Assembly (NCBI GenBank): GCA_000827205.1
Contig: KN832562.1
Coordinates: 373,277-437,276, forward strand
DNA length: 64,000 nucleotides
Direction of reading: 5' to 3'
From: Plicaturopsis crispa FD-325 SS-3
Taxonomy: Eukaryota > Basidiomycota > Agaricomycetes > Amylocorticiales > Amylocorticiaceae
The position numbers and the translations under genes are program-made. The notes under the pieces are model-generated. The model was not told the origin of the DNA, made no database searches, and worked only from the letters and a program-made list of their open reading frames with translations. Positions 22,524 through 32,491 of this stretch are shown piece after piece; within the stretch, counting starts at the first letter, position 1; each line of letters opens with the position of its first letter.

Positions 22524-23315
22524 GCGTTGAGATATTCTTGTGTTCCATGTCTTGTTTGTGGGTTATGTAGGAGTGGATTATGGGACTGTGGATGTATGGT
22601 TGTGGATATTCTGTCGCTCAACTCCGTGTCAGGGTGTGTCAGGAATGAATCAGATAAGTACATGAACGCAATGACTCCAAGGGGGACAAACGCCCATGAA
22701 TCATCCAGCGTGTTACAGTCCACCATACACATCGCCCATAGCGCGTTTCACGAGCGCAATATCCGGCTAACCAGCAGACTCAGCACCGCGCCGCAACGGA
22801 GGTGAAACAACTTGAAGCAAGGACGCACATTCAAACCAGCAGCCGACCTACGCGCCCACCCCGCAAGGATCTGCGCAAGGCCCGTGCCCTCACAAAATTC
22901 GTGGTCGCTCTCGGAGCGCCGCGGACTTTCAACCTTGTTGTCCAAGCCTCGCAGCGATTGAAATTCGGGCTGACGTGCGTGTTTGTTCTTCAATGCCGTG
23001 TTGCATTGCACTGCGCCTACTCGGATTGTGAATGGTCCAAGCGTGTGGCATATACAGGGATACTTGACCACGATGGCGTTAACCGAATGTTCACGCTTGA
23101 CACCCTGCCTCGAACGCCCGGCCTAGAATTCACGCTCAGCTAGTGGATACAGTAGCTCAGCTGAAACTGTGGCGAAGAGGGAGCAGGAGGGAGCTTCCGA
23201 GTATAGGGCGACGAGCATCCGCTGAGGCTTTGTGAGCGCTGCTTGCAATTGCGTTCAAAGCAATGTCCAATTGTGTCGCGTCCCGTCGCGTTCCCGAAGC
23301 AAGTATGTAATACAC
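22524..23315. other. Intergenic region without a supported gene
   Basis: About 800 bases between the small SUMO-motif gene and the ERG2 promoter. One frame of about 110 residues runs through it but has no recognisable content or partner exons. No repeats or RNA gene seen. Confidence 0.45.
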
Positions 23316-23395
23316 TCACGTGACCCCACTTTTTCATGGAAATTGATGTCGTACCATTTCTGTGACGCCCGCTCACGACTCCCGTCGTTATATAA
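23316..23395 (+). promoter_or_regulatory. Probable ERG2 promoter elements
   Basis: TCACGTGA at 23316-23323 runs straight into GTGACCCCAC (23320-23329), which resembles sterol-regulatory (SREBP-type) elements. A TTATATAA box lies at 23388-23395, about 50 bases before the ERG2 ATG. Sterol genes are known SREBP targets in fungi; here the link is inference from sequence and position. Confidence 0.4.
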
Positions 23396-23443
23396 CCTCT
23401 CGCCCTCGCCCTCGGAGCCCGTCCACATACCGCTCTACCCACC

Positions 23444-24310
23444 ATGGCCGTGTCCAAGACCGCGAAAGCGCAGCCCAAGCGCAAGAGTGGCAGCGTCCTT
23501 GTCAAATGGCTCGCGCGAGCTGCAGCGCTCTTTTTCTTCGTCGCGACTGTTAGCTATCTGGATTCTATCAAGGTGCGTCCCATCATCGCCTTACTATGAA
23601 TGCAATGCGCCGTTCTGACGTGGCGTGGGATTGAAGGAACGGTGGTACGTATTCGACCCGACGCGCATGCACGCGCTGGCACGCGCGGCCATCGCCGCCT
23701 CGCCCAACTCCACCGAGGGCATGATCACGCACATCCTCGCCAACCTCACCGCCGAATACCCGCCCTCCACCGTCTCCATCAACTCTCTCCCCCTTCTCTC
23801 CCCCTCCTCCCCTTCCTCCGCGTCGTCGGAATGGGTATTCAACAACGCCGGCGGCGCGATGGGCGCCATGTACATCATCCACGCCTCCCTCACCGAGTAC
23901 CTCATCATCTTCGGCACGCCCCTCGGCACCGAGGGCCACACCGGCCTCCACTCCGCCGACGACTTCTTCAACATCCTCGTCGGCGAGCAGTGGGCGTTCA
24001 GCCCCGGCGCGCTGGTGAAGGAGGTGTATGCGGCTGGGAGCGTGCATCACTTGCCGAGGGGGACGGCGAAGCAGTATAAGATGCATGAGGGGTGCTTTGC
24101 GTTGGAGTATGCTAGAGGTGAGTGCGGGATTCTGACGGACTTGTAGAGCACGGAACACGGACTGACGGAAGAGTAGGGTTCATTCCGGGGATGCTGCCGT
24201 TTGGATTCTTGGACGGGCTCACGTCGACGCTCGATTTCCCGACGCTGTACCATACGGTTAGGATAACGGGGAGGGAGATTATCAAAAACTTGTTAATCGG
24301 GAAGATATAG
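23444..24310 (+). CDS. ERG2: C-8 sterol isomerase (ERG2 / sigma-1 receptor family)
   Basis: Exons 23444-23572, 23637-24117 and 24177-24310 give 247 residues. The enzyme shifts the C8 double bond to C7 (fecosterol to episterol) in ergosterol synthesis at the endoplasmic reticulum. Features: a basic N-terminus, a membrane helix ([17 protein letters not shown]), then the family signature blocks [65 protein letters not shown] and CFALEYARG. It ends in [13 protein letters not shown] Ser/Pro insert after SINSLP makes it somewhat longer than the yeast protein. It is the target class of morpholine fungicides. A possible sterol-responsive site lies upstream. Confidence 0.93.
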
Positions 24311-24644
24311 AGTTTTGCTCGGGAAGATATAGCCCGTTCGGCGCGCGTGGTCGATACAGACTCGGCGCGTCGTCGTCGTCGCACAAAAAAGCAGCTATAC
24401 CATCTATTTAAATAAATTATTTGCTGCTCCTGCTCCTCGCAAACCACGCATGAATCGCAAACCACGTATGAATCGTTGATGGTGTACATTATCCATGCAT
24501 GCCCTAGCTAGTCCTGAATGCAGGTAAATACGCGAGAGGAAAAGAAATATGTCCAGTAAGCAGTAAGTAAGTGCGCACAACAAATGTAAGTAGGCAAGTG
24601 CGCACAACAAATGTCATACTACGAATCCAGTGCCCGCTCTGGTA
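24311..24644. other. Convergent 3' region between ERG2 and IMH1
   Basis: 3' flanks of two converging genes. GTGCGCACAACAAATG occurs twice (about 24571 and 24599), as do CTACGAATCCAGTGC and GCAAACCACG; these short direct repeats are the only structure seen. Confidence 0.45.
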
Positions 24645-26826
24645 CTACGAATCCAGTGCGCGCTCCTTCCCCTTGCCCTTACGTCCTCCCGGCGGTGGGG
24701 GCAGGAGCTCGGGCGTTCGCCCCAGTGATGCTAAATCCAGTGGCCGTGCGGTAAGCTCCCCAGGGCGCGCAGTCAACTCTGACGGTGACGGGCGCGCAGC
24801 CAACTCAGACGGCGACGGACGCGCAACCAAATCCACCGGCCTTGACGCCAAATCCACCGGCCTTGACGCCAAATCAGACGCCCGCCCCGACCCCGACCGG
24901 CTCACATCGGACGACGAGCGCGCGGACCGCGCGAGGTCCGGCGTGCTCGCCATCCCCCCGGCGCCCGCCGAGAACAGTCTTCGCGTCTGCGGTTTTGGCG
25001 AGCCCGCTGAGGAGAGGGAGTTATTCGAGTTTGAGAGCGAGAGGGAGTTGTTCGAGTTCGAGAGAGATGTGGGCGTATGCGGGGGCTCTGGCGAGCCGGA
25101 GGCCGCTTCTGTGAGGAGGAACTCTACCCAGAGGCGCGAGAATGACTGTTCCCGTGCAATGATCAGCACCGAGTAAGAAAGATTAAATGTGTGTAGGAGG
25201 AGGGAGAGACGTACCTCCGTTTCATCAGTCTTCTCCAACTCCACACTCCCCTTACTCTTCCCCTTCCCCCCTCCTCCCCAAAACATCCCCCCTCCCCCAC
25301 CTCCTCCTCCCCCACCTCCTTCCCCTCCCCCGCCCGCTCCCCTAACGAGCCCCGCGCGCGCATCGCTTCTAACCAGCCCCGCCCTCGCGCGCTCCGCCTC
25401 GCCCCACCCCAGCACGCCCGCCAGGAGCGCGAGCATCTCGAAGCGCTTGGGGTCCGCGCGGTCGGCGGCGAGGAACTGGAGGACGATGTTCGTGACGAGG
25501 CGGCGGTCGACGTTGGTGTCGGCGGTGGAGCGGCGGAGGCGCCGGAGGGCTTCGGTTAGGTGTTCGTTGAGGATGACGGCTGGGGGCGGGGTGAGTAAGG
25601 GAAACATGGGGAAGAAAGAGAGGGAGGTAGGGGGAGGAAGGGAGAGGGAAGGGAGGGGAGAGGAGGAGGGGACGGACCTTCGTGTCGTAGTTTACTGATG
25701 AGGTGGTTATTCTGGCTGACCTCCTTCTCGAGCGCAGCTGTCCGCGACGAGCTCGTATCCAGCTCCTCCAGCCGCATCTACACCGCCCCACACAAAATCA
25801 TCAGCCAAACACACTTCCGCGCAATCAACAAAAGAACCGCAAACCTCAGCAGTCAACGCCCGATGCTTATACTCCGCCAGCTGACCCGTCACCCCCTCCA
25901 GCCGCCTCTCATACCCGCCCACAGCCGCACGCATCTCATGCTCCTTCGCCGCCTGGAAGTCCTCCAGCACCGCCTGCAAATTCGCCGCCCGCTCCCTCTC
26001 CCCCGCCTCCCCCGCAACAGCCTTCTCCCGCCCCTCCCGCTCCAGCTCGAGTTCCCGCCGCAGGTCCGCGAGTTCCCGCTGGAGGTCGGCGAGCTCCTCG
26101 GCGCCGAGGGCTGCGCGCTCCCACTCGTCGCGCTCCATGCGGCACCGCTCGAGCGCCTCGCGCAGCTCGCGCTCGCGTTCGAGGCCCTCTTGGACTTCCC
26201 GTCCGCGCGCGAGGGTGTCGCGTTCCGAAGAGGCGCGTTCGATGTCGGCGTGGGCGGTGAGGAGCTCGGCTTGGAGGGCCTCGAGCGTGGAGCTGAGGTC
26301 ATCGTTCTGCGCGGTTAGCTGCTGCACGAGCTGTTCGCGCCGGTCGAGTTCTTCCTGCGTGATGCGTCAGACGGGTGTGGCGATGGAAGATGGGGTGACG
26401 AAGGAAGACGGGGTGAAGGAAAGGGAGAGGGAACGGGAACGGAGGAGGGCAGGGGGAGGGGAAGGGGGGAAGGAGCGTACATACCGCGTCCTGCTTCAGT
26501 TTATTCCCGAGCGTCGTACGCATAGTAGTCAGTTTCGCGAGGAGGTTCTGGTACTGCGCCGCCAGCTTATCCTTCTCCTCCTTCGTGCGCTCCAGCTCCC
26601 TTTGCACCCTCTCCAGCGGCTCCAGCCCAGCGTCGTCGGCGACATGCCGGGCCTTGCCATTCAGGACGGTGGGCGAGGGCGAGGATGGCACGACGCTGGG
26701 CGAGGACGGCACGACGCTGGGCGAGGACGGGCGCTCGCTGTCGGTCGAAACGCGGAATTCGTTGAGGGATTGGTGCAGCGTCGGGGAGAGGGAGCGGGAG
26801 GGCGATTGGGAGCCTGAGCTAGACAT
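24645..26826 (-). CDS. IMH1: Golgin with GRIP-like domain, IMH1 homologue
   Basis: A minus-strand gene with several introns, ATG at 26826 and stop at 24647-24645. The N-terminus is Ser/Pro-rich, then a long coiled coil runs through QRELERTKEEKDKLAAQYQ, LTAQNDDLSSTLEALQAELL, ELADLQRELADLRRELEL and LDTSSSRTAALEKEV. The end of the coil (LNEHLTEALRRLRRSTAD) leads into a GRIP-like domain: RRLVTNIVLQFLAADRADPK and RFEMLALLAGVLGWGEAERA. GRIP golgins are recruited to the trans-Golgi by Arl1 and tether vesicles. A Gly run, then Ser/Asn repeats (SLSNSNNSLS twice) and Ala-Ser-Arg-Pro repeats form a long low-complexity C-terminal tail after the GRIP-like part, which is unusual because GRIP is normally near the end. 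Confidence 0.78.
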
Positions 26827-27511
26827 GGCATGCGCAGCTACTGTATTGCAAGGATCAAGCGCAGCTACGTATACTGTATTACAAGGATCAGTGAGTTGGA
26901 AATGGAATGAATTGCGGCGCAGGACACGACAGTACTACATACTACGCGCTAATTCGGCGCTATAATGACCGTGGGAAAGTGGTCTTGGTCCAGGTTTGCT
27001 GAAGCGAAACGCGCTCGTTGTCGTCAAACTTCAAATGTTCATGGCAGAGGCCTACGGACATGATGCATAACAGCATGTAGACATCCGTCATGCGGTGTGT
27101 TTGAGCCTTTTACAAGCAACTGCCTCGACGGCGCCGATCCTGGGCGATCCAGTCGCTGCAGTTGCACACGCACATCGGGTGAGAGCCCTGTCGCAGCGCC
27201 CAATGAATATCCTTGAACCCTGCCTTTCTTGACGCTTTCAGTGACAATACATTACATAGCTTGAATACGTAGGCGTTGTTCCCGTTAACGTTCACAAGGT
27301 TTGCCGACAAAGCGCCTGTGCCTTAAAGTCACCAGTTCAAGCTGGCGATTTGAGAATGAGATAGACTCTGCCATCTGCGTCGGTCAACAACCGGATCTCC
27401 TGTGCCATTGCGCCCCTTCCTTTCCACTTCCACGTCCGCTCGCTGTGTCTCGTATCTTGTATGTAGCCCACGACAAACCGTGCAGACAAAAGATATGCGG
27501 GGAAATGACGT
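26827..27511. other. Intergenic region upstream of IMH1
   Basis: Promoter region of IMH1 (minus) and of the small plus-strand gene. A direct repeat TGTATT(A/G)CAAGGATCA occurs near 26842 and 26874. No other gene seen. Confidence 0.4.
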
Positions 27512-27736
27512 ATGGACAGCGCGCCACAGGTTTTGCTTCCAACCCTCGATTTTGTGGAGTGTCGACTCCGCGCCTCGGATTCCTTCCTCCGTCCTCCCAC
27601 AACATACCTCTCCACACCTCTGGGCACCGTTCCCTTAGTCGCCCTCGTCGCCGGCTTCCTACCTTTGCTTTTCTGCCATTTCTGGTCTCAGAAATACGAC
27701 TCACACGTCAAAGCCCTGCGCGATCACGAGGATTAG
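27512..27736 (+). CDS. Small single-pass membrane protein, unknown
   Basis: A 74-residue frame without introns. Its middle is a strong membrane helix (TVPLVALVAGFLPLLFCHFW), preceded by a polar stretch with RASDSFLRPPTTYL and followed by a charged tail ending RDHED. The size and single helix suit a small mitochondrial or ER subunit, but I recognise no family. It fills a gap between two well-supported genes and is followed by about 100 bases before the next ATG. Support is limited to the helix, the ATG and the position; a chance frame is possible. Confidence 0.4.
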   Translation: MDSAPQVLLPTLDFVECRLRASDSFLRPPTTYLSTPLGTVPLVALVAGFLPLLFCHFWSQKYDSHVKALRDHED

Positions 27737-27840
27737 AGAAATTGGCGTCAAAGCGATCAGAGGGGCGCTTTTGGGAAGAGGGATACTAAAAAAACGAAAC
27801 CTGTCGTCGAGCACTCGGCAGCAGCGTCGTGAACGACACA

Positions 27841-30489
27841 ATGGGCTCCCTACGCACCGTACGCATGCACAAAAAATCTTCCTAAAAAACCGGACCCACT
27901 ACTGATGCAGAGATACAGGAAGTCCTGTCGCGCCAATCCTCCGACGTCCTCCTGCGCAAGTCGACAGATGTCCTATCGCGCCCACCGTCCGACTTGCGGG
28001 CCCCCATGGACATGATGTCCGCGCGCGCGCCAGGGCCGAGTCCCAGCCCGCCCTCCAATGACGACATCGAAGCCATCATCCAAATGGCCACCTCCGCGCG
28101 CCCGTCTCCTGACGGCCGCCCCGGCCCCCCGCGGGACACCCGCACCCAGCTCTTCATCGGCAACGTACGTCCCCTCCCCTTCCCCCATTTCTTTTTTGCA
28201 CCCCGCCTGAGCCTGACCCCCTGCCTGCGACAGCTGCCGTACCGCGTGCGCTGGCAGGACCTGAAAGACCTCTTCCGCAAAGCCGGCACCGTGCTCCGCG
28301 CGGACGTCTCGCTGGGCCCGGACAACCGCTCGCGCGGGTACGGCACCGTGCTGCTCGCGACCGCCGAGGACGCGGGGCGCGCGGTGGACATGTTTAATGG
28401 GTACTCGTGGCAGACGCGCATCCTCGAGGTGCGGCCCGATCGCTTGCCGCCGGACTTTGAGGTTGCGGGCGGGAGCGTGGCGGCGACGCCGGTGTTTGCG
28501 GGCTCGAGCCCGAACCTCGCGGCGGCTGCGGCTGTGCCCGGGGCGAATCCGCTGATGACGCTCACGGGGGCGGGGTCGGGCCTTACAGAGGACCTTGACT
28601 ACGCTTCGTCTGTGTTCTCGTCTGAGCGGCCTGCGTCGTCGAGTGGTTTTTCGGGGGCGGGAGGGCGAAATCTATTTGTTGGAAATGTGTGTGGTCTTTT
28701 TGTGTAAACCCGCTCATGACGCTGATACGTTCGCAGCTACCGTTCCACTGCCAATGGCAAGATCTCAAGGATCTATTCCGGCAAGCTGGGACGATTATCC
28801 GTGCGGATGTTGCGCTCGGCCAGGATGGGCGATCGCGTGGATTTGGCACGGTTGTGTTCGCAAATGAGGTGGACGCGGACCGCGCAGTGAAAATGTTCAA
28901 TGCGTAAGTCGTCATCGAATTTTTCTCCGAATAGCCATCTCATCTATCGTAGGTACGAGTACAACGGGCGCCCTCTCAAAGTCCACTACGACAAGTTCTC
29001 GCAGACCGCTTCGTCGTCCGGTGTCTCAACGACACCCGCATCGCCAAATTTACGTCCATCCTTTCAACAGCCTGGTTTCTCTGCCCTATCTTCTGTTCAC
29101 CCGACGCATATACCAATGCCCACAGGCTATTCGTTTGATTTCGGTGCAGGTTCGGGACCGAGCTCGCCCTTTGAGGTGTATACAGGTCACGCGCACGGTG
29201 TGGATAGCGCGCTGTCGGCAGCTGTGGCTACGAGTCTGGCGAATCTGGGTGCTGGCCCCGAGTCCCCGCGGACACCGTCACCGCGCCATCATCAACAGCA
29301 GCAACAACAGTTCCACCAACAGCGGCAGCAACAGCAACAGCAGCAGATGCAACAACAGCACCAGCAATACCAACAACAATTGCAGCAACATCAGCAACAG
29401 CTTCAGCTCCAGCAGCAGCAGCAGCACCAACAACAGCAACAACAACAAGCTGTGCATGGGCATGGGCAACATCACCCAGCTCATCCTGGGCCAATATCCC
29501 TCCCGCCACCGCCGTCCGTCGTTGGCTTCGCCATGCCGCCTCTTTCGCCCCATCACATGTCTCCTATGCATCACCCGCTCATGGGCTCTCCTCTGCACCA
29601 CCCCGGGCACCACCCGATGATGACCCCGCACGGCCTCCCGCCGATCACGCCCTCCATGCCACCCTTCACCTTCCTCCCGCAGCCGTCCCCGCACCAGCAC
29701 CCCTCCATGCCGACGCCCCTCACGCCGACCGCCTCCATCAACTCCCCGCCCGTCCCGCACGCGTCGCACATCCTCAGCACCTTCTCGCCGGGAGTCGCGA
29801 TGAGCCCGGGCGCGTTCTGGGGGAGGCCGGGCGGCGGCGTGAACCCGTTCATCAACCCCACCGTCGGCGCGCCCGTGCACAACGGCTTCTACGCGTGGCA
29901 GCACTCGCCGCAGCCGAGCCCGCACGGCGGCGAGAGCGAGCCCGCGGGGTACTTCCCGCCCGTACCCGACATGGGGTATTTCCCGCCGGTGTCGAATGGG
30001 AATGGGAGCATCGGCGCGTCGAGGCTGGCGAATGAGATACTGAGGGACGGCGCGGAGAGGTATGCGGTGGACTCGAGTCCGAGCGAGGCGACGGACGGGG
30101 GCGCGGCGGATAGCTCGACGAATACGAGCTGGCACACGCCGGAGACGGATGAGGTAGAGGGTGTGGAGGAGCGCATGGAGGCGCTTCGGTTGAAGGAGAG
30201 CGCGCGGGATGCGGAGCGGGATGCGGGGGCGGTGGAGGAGAGTGAGTGCGACGGAGACGAGCACGACCCGCATCCGCGCGCGTACTCGATGTCGACGTCG
30301 GAGAGACCTGGCGAGCCGCCCAGCATGCACCGCACAGGCTCGGACCCCGCGCCGCCGCGCCCTGCGTCCAATCCGCAGCAGACGCCGCAGCCGCAGTCCG
30401 CGGACCACGACGCGCGGCGACCGCTGCTCAGTCCCGCCGGCGAGGCGCGCAAGAACCTGAGTCTGCGGCTGGACGCCCTGGGACGGTAA
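27841..30489 (+). CDS. RNA-binding protein with two RRMs and a Gln/His/Pro-rich tail
   Basis: Exons 27841-27858, 27919-28164, 28234-28686, 28737-28903 and 28953-30489 give 806 residues. RRM1 has RNP2 LFIGNL and RNP1 SRGYGTVLL; RRM2 has LFVGNL and SRGFGTVVF. Both share WQDLKDLFR. RRM2 ends YEYNGRPLKVHYDKF, typical of hnRNP-M/Gbp2-type mRNA-binding proteins. The tail holds a long Gln-rich tract of CAG/CAA codons (29292-29450), then a His/Pro/Met region and an acidic segment. Such prion-like tails drive RNP granule assembly in other proteins; here that is inference. The first exon is only 18 nt. Both RRMs are cut by an intron directly after RNP2. Confidence 0.85.
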
Positions 30490-31182
30490 CTAGCGAAGTA
30501 ATATCATCGCGTTTAGGCTCGTCGGTGGCGGAACACTTAATGTCTGTCCTCACTATCCATTTCCCCCTGCCCGTTGCGCTGTTGGCTTATTTTATTTCTC
30601 CTCCGTGGGTTTGCATACTTAGAGTGGTTGGCTGTAGCTTCGCCCGGCGCACGGGTGGTTTCTCGATCGGTGGTGTCTTTTGGTTTATCTTTTTTCTGCT
30701 CTCATCCGCTTCGATCTCCATTTCTCATGTCCCTCACATAGCATTGATCTATCCCATTTTCACCCAGCCATGTTACTCACTCGCAGCAATTATATATTTC
30801 TCATCTCGCATCTCCTCCCTGTCTATATCCAGTGTAATACTCAGGTTGAACTTCGACTTGCAATTGCGCTGGACCTGTCAATATAGTGCGTGCCGAAGTA
30901 CCGCGGAGATCGAATGTCGAAAGGTTGAACTTGTTCTAACGAACGTTCTTATGCAGGTACCCTGCTTGGTTGTGCCGCTGTACTGATGTTTTCAACCTCG
31001 GGCCACCCAGTGGCTTTTTGTCCATTGTTCGAACGTACAGGCCCGAGCAAATGATGGACCCGAGAGCCCTATTGTCCACATTGCACTACATACACGTACT
31101 GCCATTGTTCATCAAACGCGCTCATACTTAAAGGTGACCGTTAGCCAAAGCTACCCTGTTCGTAACTCATTCCTCAACCACC
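30490..31182. other. Intergenic region
   Basis: 3' flank of the RRM gene and upstream region of the FunK1 relic. Reading frames here are AT-richer, hydrophobic by chance, and unsupported. No repeat or RNA gene seen. Confidence 0.45.
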
Positions 31183-32143
31183 ATGCTTGCCACTGAACGC
31201 GACAGCACCTGTCACAGCCCTGCTTCCGACCCATCGATGCTGCAGTCTACCTTAGGCGTCCTAGATGCACACTGCCCGTGCAAGAGCGTGGAAAACGCTA
31301 TCACGGCGGTACGTTACCCGTTGAAGGGTACGGATTATGTTTTCCCATGCTGTGTTCTCAGACGTTAGTTCTCGCTTTACACAGATCACCAGCAAGCATA
31401 CGGGACATGCATTGAAATCTCGCACCCCGATGTCGGCATTGCATCTATCCGGACCAAATCCTTGAGGAAGATCGAGACAGCCCTTGAGGACTGGGCACTT
31501 ACTCGTTATGCAAGTGGTTTCACCCCCAAGGATACACCCCATTGTCGTCGCGGCCGCGTTGTGCGTATTTACTGGTCTACGTGCATCTTACCGGAACTCA
31601 TGCGATATATAGGGTACATGGCGCTTCATGCCACACCGCATCCTGAGCAGAAAAGTCGACATGCCCAGCGTCCAAGACGACCTCGAGTCCTTTATACACG
31701 TCGTCCTGTACCACTCCCTCCGCTGGATCAACCACTTCCAACTCGAAGACCTCAGGGACTCAATGCGTCGCGTGTACGGCTCCTCCGACACGGAGGTCGA
31801 GACCTCCGTAAATGGCGGCGATGAAAAGATGGCCATGCTTGTGTCGGGTGCCCATATTCCTCGGGAACTGTTCTTCAAAAGCAAGAAGACGCACCCCCAC
31901 CCCCTGACGGGCTTTGTCCTGTCCGCGCGCAGGCATGCCGCAAAGTGGATCTTGGACCCGGACGGTATATCTTGCGCCCCCTCATCCCCCGGCAAGTTCA
32001 CGCATGTCGGTCTCGATGCCTTGTTCCGCAATGCGTTGAAAAGCGAAGATTGGCCGTCCTTCGATAAAGAAGACCAACTCAAGATTGCAGACGAGAAACA
32101 GGATCTCGAGAGGGAACCCGTGAGATGGCGCTACCATTATTGA
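31183..32143 (+). CDS. FunK1 fungal-type kinase, short and degenerate
   Basis: Exons 31183-31308, 31369-31560 and 31613-32143 join in phase to 282 residues. The C-lobe landmarks of FunK1 are clear: a DFG-like ALEDWALTRYA, then GTWRFMPHRILSRK (family GTWxFMS) and VQDDLESFIHVVLYHSLRW. The usual HRDxSxGN catalytic loop is represented only by SHPDVGIASI, where the Arg and Asn are changed. The glycine-rich N-lobe and its Lys are absent, and family members are usually more than twice as long. It is probably a pseudokinase or decaying copy, although splice sites and frame are intact. The start at 31183 is the first ATG of an otherwise unremarkable exon and is uncertain. Confidence 0.6.
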
Positions 32144-32491
32144 TCTGCGAGGAGCGTTGTACTTGACTGTGCGCATACCGAACCACCCTTTTCAGCAATT
32201 CATATAATCCTCACAGATGCATGGACTGGAGGAGTTGTACCGCCGAGGACGAAGATAATGGTATATGTAAAAAGAATGTGCAAAGTGTAGAGAGTAGTGT
32301 ATTACAGAGCGATGCCACAAGTATGCAGCTGTTATTGTACGCGGTGGGCAGCTATAGGTGGACAGCACGAAGCAAGACGAAGGCGGCCGCGGCCTCATTC
32401 CGCCGGCAATCTAACATAACACATAACATAAAGCAACGAGACGATAATCTATCGGTGTCGGTTTCATTCTATGGGCCTGTGCAGCGGTGGA
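32144..32491. other. Intergenic region between convergent genes
   Basis: 3' flanks of the FunK1-like gene and the laccase. A NotI-like GCGGCCGC lies near 32385. No gene or repeat seen. Confidence 0.4.

Noticed and set aside
22802-23143. A 113-codon plus-strand frame upstream of ERG2
   Set aside because: No domain, no partner exons and no recognisable homology; length is within chance for this base composition.
25703-26817. Plus-strand Pro/Ala/Arg-rich frames opposite IMH1
   Set aside because: They are antisense shadows of the coiled-coil exons and contain no recognisable domain.
29278-30408. A 376-codon minus-strand frame opposite the RRM gene tail
   Set aside because: It is the shadow of the GC-rich and Gln-coding sequence of the supported plus-strand gene and has only Arg/Leu-rich content.
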